From Chionoecetes opilio (lineage: Eukaryota > Arthropoda > Malacostraca > Decapoda > Majidae), in the NCBI GenBank assembly GCA_016584305.1, contig JACEEZ010018548.1:55001-119000 (forward strand): a stretch of 64,000 nt of DNA. The letters are read 5' to 3'. Below are positions 55,780-64,000 of the stretch, piece after piece. The notes beneath the pieces were generated by a model, which saw nothing but the letters and a program-made list of their open reading frames with translations, searched no databases and had not been told where the DNA came from. Positions within the stretch are counted from its first letter, which is position 1. Each line of letters begins with the position of its first letter. The translations under genes were made by a program, and so were the position numbers.

Positions 55780-56392
55780 AATTGAGCTGCTTCGATAATC
55801 TTTGCTGGTAATTTGTTCGTCCGACTACTACACTGACATTAAAATAATTTCGAAAATCTGTGATGAAATGTTGTCCACTCAGTTTTAAACCTCTTGTTTC
55901 TTGTTGTCACATGTAGAGAGAGCTCGAATAGCTTCTCCTGATTGATGATATTGAATCTTTATAAGTATCTTAACAGTTTCTATCAAGTCCCAACGGATTC
56001 TACGACCCTTTAAGGTAAATTTATTAAGTTTTCGCAAACTCTCTTCATAAGATAAATTTCGCATAAATGGAATCCTTTTGGTATCTTTTCTTTGAACTGC
56101 TTTCAATTTGGCTTCATATTTTTCAAAAAAAGGTGACCATGATTGAATGGAATTGAACATAGTCTAATAACAGCCTAACCAAAGACATGTATAAGCTTGT
56201 CATTAGTCTCGGAATTTTATGTTCAAAGTTGCGTTTAATGAAGCCTTTAATGAAGCTTAATGAAGGCTGAAATATTAGCCTTTTTACTAGTAGCTAAGCA
56301 ATGCGTACTAGCCTTCTGATCATTACTAATTATGACACCTAAATCCTTTTTCTGCTGTACTTTAGTTAGCAACTTATTCGGCATCTATAGGT
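55780..56392 (-). mobile_element. CR1-like LINE 3' fragment
   Basis: The minus strand reads IQSWSPFFEKYEAKLKAVQR, KDTKRIPFMRNLSYEESLRK, FTLKGRRIRWDLIETVKIL and STCDNKKQEV, the post-RT region of CR1-type elements (compare QRRITKMIQG and RGDLIENFK at 12.8-13.0 kb). Upstream islands near 56160-56390 are degraded. RT is missing. Confidence 0.75.
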
Positions 56393-56394
56393 GA

Positions 56395-56833
56395 TCAATG
56401 CGGAGTTTATTGGGGTCTTTAAAAGGAGTTTGGATAAATTCATGGACGAGGCCACATTAATTCCAATGACCCCTTCGCTTTACGGAGGTATTCTGTTCCC
56501 CCTTTAATGCTGCTACAAAACTTTTTACTCCTACAATCCACTCCGTTCCACTCCCCCCCCCCCCCACCCCCTCCTCTAACTCACTGCTACTATCCTACCG
56601 TGGTTCGGACGAGGCCACATTAAATCCAATAACCCCTCTGCTATACGGAGGTAATCTTACCCTTTTTGCGCTGCTGCAAAACTTTATACTCTTACAATCC
56701 ACTCCGTTCCGCTCGCCTTCCCCTCACTATCCGTGGTTCGGATCCCACGAAAAACTGTAGGTCCCTCCGCTCTACGGAGTCCTTCTTCCCCTGTCCAATC
56801 TTTGGTAAAAATAAATAAAAAAAAAAAAAAAAA
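56395..56833 (+). mobile_element. Retroelement 3' end with internal duplication and poly-A
   Basis: The plus strand opens with a LINE-like C terminus (FKRSLDKFMDEATL in one frame), then two ~165-bp tandem copies (GGACGAGGCCACATTAA at 56438 and 56608) sharing CTACAATCCACTCCGTTCC, and ends in A18 at about 56816-56833. Confidence 0.6.
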
Positions 56834-57444
56834 CTTTTAATCTCCGACTTCTTTCACTAAATTTTTCACATATTCCTTCCTCCTTGTGGTATATGTTGGA
56901 CGCGGGAGATGGGGGTGGAGAATGACGCCAGCCGCCCGTGGGGGGTTGCCATGGCGTTTGGGGGTGTGCGCGCGTACATGGCAGTGATAGAACAAGTAAA
57001 AACTATAACCCAAATCAAGAAAAGCAACAAAAAACAAAAACAAGATAAGAAGAAAGAAGAGAAGAAGTAAGAAGAACGAAGAAAACAAGTCAAGCCTGAA
57101 GAAAGAAAGAGAAGAAAAAGAAGATCAAAACATAACAAAACTGAAGAACCCTGCGGTGGGCGGCGGGGGTGGGCGCGGGGTTGTCTTGGGTGTGTCCGGG
57201 GCACCATCTTCCGGGGCCCATGTCCTGCCAAGCCGTCCCAGGGTGGTTTCTGTTTGCTCGTGCGAGATGGGAAAGCGTGTCGTTATGTCGAGACCGACTC
57301 ACAACAACAACATACAAACACATACAGCACCTGGGTCAAGCCCCGGAGACTTTTTCTCTTTTACTAGCCTCCTTTCTCTCACCCATCTATTCTTCTCCCT
57401 GTCCCCACTTCCCCATCTCCTGCTTTCTCTTTTTATATATTATA
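56834..57444. other. No recognised gene; GC-rich patch at 57150-57290
   Basis: Sequence with purine-rich (56990-57130) and GC-rich parts. ORFs on both strands are low complexity or unrecognised. It could be the leader of the CR1-type tail that follows, but nothing proves it. Confidence 0.4.
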
Positions 57445-57560
57445 TATTCATGGATGGGGAAGAGAGGTGGATATAGGTAGAGTTAAGTAACAGGAACTAC
57501 CTCGTGTAGGTCTCACGGTCTCTTGTAGCTTCCTTACTTTCTTATGTTCATATGTTCTTA
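57445..57560 (+). mobile_element. CR1-like LINE 3' tail
   Basis: ATGGATGGGGAAGAGAGGTG, then CTCTTGTAGCTTCCTTA, ending in a (TTCTTATG)n-like tail (CTTATGTTCATATGTTCTTA). It closely parallels 59765-59885. Confidence 0.78.
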
Positions 57561-57599
57561 TCTAATAGTTAAATTTGAGGCTATCGTTACCTATATGCA

Positions 57600-58490
57600 T
57601 TACTTTACATATATCGGAATTTAAATATAATTGTTTTTACCGCTCCATTCCGATAATTTATCTACAGCACGTTGTATGAGTTCACAGTCTTCTGTAGAAT
57701 AGGCTTTACTGCCTAATTTAGCGTCATCAGTAAATTTCGATATCTTAGATACAAGCCCGCAGTCTAGCTCTTTGATATATATCAGTAAAAGAGTTCGACC
57801 CAAGGCCGAATCCTGAGGCAACCCACATGTATAACATCCATTCTATAACCAGTCTCGTAAACCATGCTCCCTTAATTTGGTTAATAGATGTTTATGGGGA
57901 ACTGTATCGGAGGATTTCTGAAAACCAAGGTATATTAAATTCGAGGGTATTTGAGCGTCCCAGATTGAATGTATTACATTGACAAAATCGGGAAAGTTTG
58001 TTAAGCAGATTTGTTAATACAAAGACCATGCAGGGAGCTCAATATTCAGCTATTTGCATCAAGATTGGACACTATCCTTTCGTGCTATATTTTATCGAAT
58101 ATATCACAGATTTTAGACTAATTGGGCGGTGATTATTTGGAAGGTTTTTACTCCTATTCTTAAGTACTAGCGTAACATTAGCTAACTTCAACATACTTGG
58201 AACATTTTTGCCCATTAGCAATATATTGAATATAATCTTTAATGAAAGCGAAAGTTGGATGTAAAACTCCCGAAGTAATTTAGGCAAAATTTCGTCAATA
58301 ACCACGGATTGTAATGGACCAAGTTTCTGCTAATGCTTTGATTTTTTCGTCTACTGCTATCTCTCCTATTACCAATCTATCATTTACTGGTCCCGCAAAC
58401 ATGTTAACTGGTTCTGGTAAGGGAGCTTCATCTTCTTGAGTAAAAACCGCATTAAAGTATTCATTGAATACGGACGCCATACTCTTACTG
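57600..58490 (-). mobile_element. CR1-like LINE internal fragment (linker and RT)
   Basis: The minus strand reads MASVFNEYFNAVFTQEDEAP (58480, pre-RT linker), ANVTLVLKNRSKNLPNNHRP (RT motif 1, 58200-58110), LPQDSALGRTLLLIYIKELD (motif B remnant, 57821-57770), FTDDAKLGSKAYSTEDCELI (F-T-D-D in place of FADD) and VDKLSEWSGKNNYI. Several stops between. The 3' end is missing. Confidence 0.77.
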
Positions 58491-58987
58491 CATTAGAGGA
58501 GTATAGGTTCCTTGCATATCCTTGCATTACGCCACTGATACGTCTCTGATGCAACCCGCGCTTTTGTTTACATTCCTACTAAGAGACCACAGCTGATCGG
58601 TAAGCATGGCCAGTTCGTGGGCTTTTATGGATTTTTCCTCCTATTTTTCTAAATAGCCAGGTGATGCGGCCAAAAGGAAAATATAAAAGATATCCCTGCT
58701 GAATAATGTAGATCCTTATGTCCTCAGTAAGGCTGCATTTACTGAAAATGTAGAGCAGTGGTCCCGCGTCACTTTGCCTAAAGCTAACCTAACTAAACCT
58801 AAACGTAACCTAACCTAGCTAATATTCTATATAAATAGGTGTTATATATTTGGTTCCGGCAAGTGAATAACTATTTCACAATAAGCCGAAAGTAATATAA
58901 AAAAAATCAGCTTTAAGGCCTGTTGAGGGTATCTGGTACTCCCGTCTACCGAGATTCTCGTCCCGATGTTATCGTAGATATTTTAAG
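58491..58987. other. No gene seen
   Basis: Unique-looking, with stops in all frames. A CTAACCTAACTAAACCTAAA stretch at about 58786-58815 is the only simple-sequence feature. Confidence 0.5.
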
Positions 58988-59295
58988 TTTTTGAGTAACT
59001 ATTATTACTTGCTAGTGTTCTTCTGGAAAGCTAGTGCCAGCAGTTTATCTGTAAAATCTGTGAAATAAGAGAGATGAATGGAAGCGGTTCACACAGCCCT
59101 ACTTATTTTCTTGTACATTTTGACGTATATGTTATCCACTTTTGAGTAACTATTATTACTTGTTAGTATTCTCTTGGAAAGCTAGGGCCTCGATGTCACC
59201 TTTAACATATATCAGGGCAGCAGTTTAGCTGTAAAACTAGTGAAATAAGAGATGAATGCAGGCTGTTCTTACATTCTTACTGATTCACTTTAGGA
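58988..59295. repeat. Diverged tandem duplication (~150 bp)
   Basis: TTTTGAGTAACTATTATTAC begins at 58989 and again at 59142; both copies share GGAAAGCTAG, CAGCAGTTTA and GTGAAATAAGAGA. Non-coding, unidentified. Confidence 0.75.
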
Positions 59296-59299
59296 GTGT

Positions 59300-59885
59300 T
59301 AAAAGTTGAAGTGCTGAGGGTATTCTAAAGCTATATTTGGCTCTTGTCAGAACTCACCTAGACTATGCGGTATAGTTTTGGTCTCCGTATTATTATAGGA
59401 TTGATATAGCCTTGTTAGAATAAGTTCAGAGAAAGATGACTAAAATGATACAGGGGCTACGTAACTTTAGTTATGAGAGGAAATTGAAGCTATTAAATTT
59501 ACACTCACTCGAGAGGCGTAGAGTAAGGGGCGATCGGATATTAGTTTTTAAGTGATTCAAGGGATACAATAAAGGAAATGTAGGAAAAGTTCTTACGGCT
59601 ATTAAGTAGGGTAGAACAAAAATAAACGGATTCAAACTGGAACAGCGTACATTTAAAAAAAATAGGGAGAAACTGGTTCACAAATAGGGTGTTAAATGAT
59701 TGGAATGGACTCAGTCGTCAAATGATTAGCGCGGAGTCAATAGGGAGTTTTAAAAAGAGGCTAGACAGCTTTATGGATGGGAATGAAAGGTGGATGTAGG
59801 TAGTGTTAAGTCACAGAAACTACCACGTGTAAGTCTTACGGCCTCTTGTAGCTTCTTTATTTTCTTATGTTCTTATGTTCTTATT
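59300..59885 (+). mobile_element. CR1-like LINE 3' end
   Basis: The plus strand reads, with frame breaks, LALVRTHLDYAV*FWSPYY-like and MTKMIQGLRNFSYERKLKL, RRVRGDRILVFK and NWFTNRVLNDWNGLS, then SFKKRLDSFMDG. The 3' UTR CTCTTGTAGCTTCTTTA ends in (TTCTTATG)n at about 59863-59883. Same family as 57445-57560. Confidence 0.83.
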
Positions 59886-60289
59886 TACAGTACATATATC
59901 TGAGAACCAGGTCGCCCATTGAGCCGAGACTCTTGTACAGACCTGTGCTAAAATGTATTTTAAACTGTACGACGTCATTTTATATATATGCCTAGAAAAA
60001 ATATATGAATAAACCTAAATAAAAATTCCCATATAAACTCAACACGTTAGTTTATACAGAAAACATAAATATACATTCATAAGCTAAAGGTGTGATCCTT
60101 TAATAAATACTTACAAAATGGTAATGTGTTTTTATTAAAATAATCATATATATGCAGAAAATAATATGATAAAACAAAACCGAGAAAAGGCAAGTTATAT
60201 AGTAAGGGTATATTAATATTCCCAGATTTTCACAAGAAAAGAAAATATTCATAATCACCTAAATGTAAATAGTCATTATAGAGCTATTA
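59886..60289. other. No gene seen
   Basis: AT-rich sequence with no ORF or repeat of note. Confidence 0.5.
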
Positions 60290-60770
60290 TTTTGATTTAT
60301 ACTTGAAAGTGTTTGAGTGGTAAAATGTTCCTAAAATCTTGTGGCAGTTGGTTGCAACATCTTACACATCTAACAGTGATACCTTGCTGTGCATGAGATG
60401 TTCTACATAATGGGAGTCTCAGATCATTTGGTCGTCGGCTGTCTGGATTATAGGAAGCTAATTATTGGAAATCAGTGTCAGTTGTAGCGTATGTAGTGTT
60501 TTATGAACTTGGTTTTATTGGCTTGAAGGGATATCACATCAGGCAATTTAAGTAATTTTAGATCCTTATACAATGTGTTAGTGTGGGCATAACGGTGGAT
60601 GTGAGTCATAACACTTATCAGTTTTTTTATAGTATTAAAAAGACTATTGATGACAGTTTTGAATGCTCGTCCCCATATAGCAAAACAATATAGAATGTGT
60701 GGATAATGTTGTACTTGCAAGTGTTGTTGTTGCACACGAACTTGTTTGTGTTCCTTGTCTAAGGTATGGT
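60290..60770 (-). mobile_element. Non-LTR retroelement C-terminal fragment
   Basis: The minus strand reads HYPHILYCFAIWGRAFKTVI, NSLFNTIKKLISVMTHIHRY, LYKDLKLLKLPDVISLQ (60735-60478) and, after a frameshift, RRPNDLRLPLCRTSHAQQGI and CNQLPQDFRN. This is the post-RT region of LINE ORF2 proteins (WG...LQKK-IR...Y-HT-PL---L-LL---). RT proper is missing. Confidence 0.72.
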
Positions 60771-60830
60771 TTCAGGGTTCAAAGGAACACGATACATTTT
60801 TTTGAGTTTACTGCTTGAAGTTAACAAATA

Positions 60831-61087
<257 letters not shown>

Positions 61088-61088
61088 T

Positions 61089-61748
61089 AGTACATTTCGT
61101 TATTATTATAACATCTAACATTATTATTCCCTATCATTTATAAACATAGTCCGATCATATCTCACTTTAATACTCCCTATCATCTCACCTTAACACTCCC
61201 TATCATAATAATGCATATATAGGCAATATAATATATAGCCTACGTTACAACATGAATATTTTCCTACCATTATCCTTACAAAACCGAGATCTACTTACTC
61301 TTAAGTTGCCCATGTCTAGGAGACTTCCTGAGACCTTGTTCTGGATAAAATTAATAATAATATTTCGTCCTTCCAATACCTCGCTTATGTATCCTACTAT
61401 TACAGTTATATGAATGTAAACGCCACTCAGTTTTTACCTACACTTCTAAAACTATTTAACTATGTATTAATATTATTATATAATATTAATATTAATATAT
61501 TAACTATGTTCAGTGAAGTCTAAGAGTTAGTCTTAAGAGTAAGTAGATCTCAGTCTTGTAAGGATAATGGTAGGAAAATATTCATGTTGTAACGTAGGCT
61601 ATATATTATATTGCCTATATATGCATTATTATGAGAGGGAGTGTTAAGGTGAGATGATAGGGAGTATTAAAGTGAGATATGATCGAACTATGTTTATAAA
61701 TGATAGGGGATAATAATGTTAGATGTTATAATAATAATGAAATGTACT
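61089..61748. mobile_element. Foldback element, ~218-bp arms
   Basis: The left arm (AGTACATTTCGTTATTATTA..., 61089 to about 61306) and right arm (about 61532 to AAATGTACT at 61748) are near-perfect inverses, sharing CCTACCATTATCCTTAC and CCCTATCATCTCACCTTAAC. The centre of about 225 bp is unpaired. No ORF and no clear target duplication. Confidence 0.82.
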
Positions 61749-64000
61749 GGAGATGATCTATATATTTGGGAAGAGGCAAAGGATCCTATACAATGCTGCT
61801 GGGGATGCTTATATTACATGATATTTATAATATCTATAATAATATAATCGCAAGTGTGTGCGTGTGTGTGTCTGTCTGTGTGTCCGCTATAGGTTCCGCC
61901 CCCAGTGGCGCAATCCCATCATATGGCACAGTTTTGGAACCAGGTCGACCAGGGAAAGGTTTTAAGGCCATTTTGGGGATGATCCGATCACTATAATGTT
62001 TTTTTTTAAATTTTTAGTATTAGCGAGAATTGAGAAGAAAAAAAAATATACGCGACATATTTTGCATGAAAAAAAAAAAAAATATCGAAAAGTACTACTC
62101 GCATATATGGGTCCAGTAGGACGACATATCAACAGTTCCTCTGTTTTCCTACACACGTTGAAATCATCAGCTAGGAAAAAAATTATTTCTAGCTTTGTTT
62201 ATCACTAAATATTGGTTTGAGAGCTTATACAATAAGAAAGCATTAAATAATGGGATGGGGTATGGAAGGGAGGTCATCCTGAAAACATCAAAGGTGTCAG
62301 CTGGAATTCCACGTAAAGGAATTAGTAAGTGGAAGCTCAAGTCTTGTAAGGCTGTCATTTTATATACAACACGAATAGCAGCTCTGTGTAAACCTAGAGA
62401 TTCAGATTTAGGAGGAAATAACAGCGGATTGTTCGCTGAAATATCATATAAAAGCGACAATAAAAGAGTATTTGTTACAAGATGTGGGGAAACATGACTG
62501 AGGGGTCGCGCGTCAAAAGGTGCTAACGCGCCACCCCCCGGGAAAACTGTTTTTTTGTTGGATATAACTATTTCAACCCTTCCTCTATAACGTGGGAGTG
62601 GATGTAAGGACATTCTGGCACTGGGAATATGGTTGAAAGTCCATAGAAAAAAAGTACTACTTTCACCTCACACGTCTGGCTGAGTCCATCACCGGACTGC
62701 CGCCGCGAGTCAGAAAATCCCGACATCCCGTACCGTGGCAGCATTATTATTGGTATTTATTATTATTGCCTATTATTTTTTTCTATGTTACCTCTTCCAT
62801 ATTCGAGTATAGTGCGACATACAAGACAAGAGTAACATCTGGTACAGGAGTGACATTGGTGTTATTGGTGTTTATTTCTATTTTATTTTATTTATTTCAA
62901 ATTGTAGGCATTATTTTCGTATTGTTTATTAATTACCTACCTTTCATACGTGATGATTGTTAAAATTGCCCTCTAAAATGCCAGAAATCGCACCAAAAGT
63001 TCGGCATTAACAATCTTGGCAACGTGCCCGAGTATCTCATGCAAACGTCCTGCCCGATTTTTGGCAACCAGGTGCTGATGGTGAACAACACAGTAAATGC
63101 AAACCACATTAGGCACAATTTTTTTTCAATTGGGCATTGAACTACCGATACATTCCGACCATAGAAGCAGCTCTATATGTTGCACAAGTCACACAATTAT
63201 GTTGAGTAATTGAGTTTTGAGGAATAATTTTCTGCTGAGCTATCATTTAACTTAGGTTTTACAGATTATATACCCTTGAAAAAGATCATGCAATTTTCTA
63301 TTCCCAGTGACAAAACAATAACGAAATAGCTGTTCAAGTATATCAATCTGACATATGAAATTTGATCTGTGGCCGAACGTTGCCCCTGCAAAATTTTTCA
63401 TGGCTCCCTTAGGGCCCGTATGACCCACGTTGAGAAACCATGCCCTAGCATACCTCATTTACCCTGGGGGGCGCACGCAGCCGTGCAGGAATCCTATTCA
63501 AACTCATAATGGCCACTTGGGAATTTGCGAACATATTTGCGTTTGCGGAAGTATATGCTCAAACGCAAATCCGCAACTTTTTAGCCCTTTAGCGCACCAT
63601 ACGTTACAGTAAGTTATATTTTCTATACATTTATGCAGCACCTTTCATTTTGTCCATTGCAAGCCATTTCTACGCGCGCCGAAATATTTAGTTTATCTGA
63701 CAATTTTTACCCGCACCATATGTTTTCATGCATTTAAAAAATATATCAATGGTTTCGTTATTGATTGTAGTTGGACATAATACAATAAAATAAATACAAA
63801 GCAACAACTTAGAGACACACTGATGTATTCCGAATAAAGTATGTATAATCAATATTTGTACTTACCTTATGCTTCCACCTTAATAGCAAAATAAATTGTG
63901 AGTGTGAAAATAATAACATTTGTGAAGGGTGTTGTGTGCGGCTTGTGCTTGCGGGTATTAAGTTGTGGGGGGGCTGGTGTTGTGTGGCTTGTGTTGCGCG
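61749..64000. other. No recognised gene
   Basis: Contains a TG-rich patch (61855-61885), A-runs (62037-62045 and 62070-62085) and an unidentified minus-strand ORF of 148 codons (62613-62167) without any domain I recognise. A GTTGAGAAACCATG sequence at about 63430-63443 resembles a hAT end but has no partner. The last 80 bp repeat GTTGTGTG-GGCTTGTG-TTGCG. Confidence 0.45.

Noticed and set aside
56731..56742. GGTTCGGATCCC as a pol III B box
   Set aside because: No A box at the right distance, and the site lies in a LINE-like 3' end that has coding-type words in frame.
62167..62613. 148-codon minus-strand ORF as a gene
   Set aside because: No domain or family recognised; composition and context do not support coding. 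Listed only as an unidentified ORF in the no-gene stretch.
63430..63460. hAT-type end GTTGAGAAACCATG
   Set aside because: No inverted partner or 8-bp duplication within the window.

Overview
The window looks like eukaryotic, intron-bearing, repeat-saturated DNA from an arthropod, most likely a decapod crustacean. The basis is the mix of Jockey, CR1, RTE, I-like and Penelope-like retroelements with THAP/P, hAT and piggyBac-like DNA transposons, and very long (AT)n, (CT)n, (AC)n and (CTA)n microsatellites. The species assignment is an inference. I found no bacterial operon, no rRNA, no intact tRNA gene and no convincing host housekeeping gene. Nearly everything that can be named is a transposable element or a satellite, and nearly every long ORF carries frameshifts or stops.

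Layout. 0-3.1 kb: minus-strand APE-type LINE. 3.2-3.9 kb: (AC)n and a tRNA-derived SINE with good A and B boxes. 4.7-5.1 kb: 3' end of an RTE-like LINE (copy A). 5.5-8.25 kb: Jockey copy split by a 1.53-kb non-coding insertion. 8.66-12.6 kb: minus-strand RTE-like LINE (copy B), whose endonuclease is split by a 986-bp foldback transposon with a perfect 8-bp target duplication. 12.6-14.5 kb: decayed CR1-like LINE. 15.0-27.4 kb: a compound satellite island of 22-bp (A) and 15/16-bp (B) repeats, into which a 6.6-kb I-like LINE (itself hit by a TTAA-flanked piggyBac-like element) and RTE copy C have inserted. 28.0-28.8 kb: Penelope GIY-YIG fragment. 28.8-33.0 kb: plus-strand two-ORF LINE with a mutated RT active site, truncated by (AT)n. 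33.9-35.4 kb: two Penelope fragments head-to-head, each with a TATA-like box and a hammerhead-like core. 35.5-36.2 kb: second Jockey 3' end. 36.4-39.4 kb: a 3.0-kb foldback DNA transposon with ~710-bp inverted arms around a broken XPG/FEN-like nuclease ORF. 40.7-42.3 kb: minus-strand post-RT region with a putative restriction-like endonuclease, flanked by (CTA)n on both sides. 44.1-54.1 kb: an intron-containing P-superfamily (THAP) transposase relic carrying a foldback element, a 497-bp hAT MITE and a 3-kb hAT with transposase. 54.3-61.8 kb: (AT)n, several CR1-type tails, (CT)n and another foldback element. 61.8-64 kb: no recognised gene.

How the parts relate. The window is a stack of nested insertions, and several junctions are sharp enough to give relative ages: the host element must be older than the element that splits it. 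The most unusual parts are the nuclease-carrying foldback element at 36.4-39.4 kb, the head-to-head Penelope pair with ribozyme-like motifs, the nested P/hAT locus, and the compound satellite island whose A repeat changes orientation while B does not.
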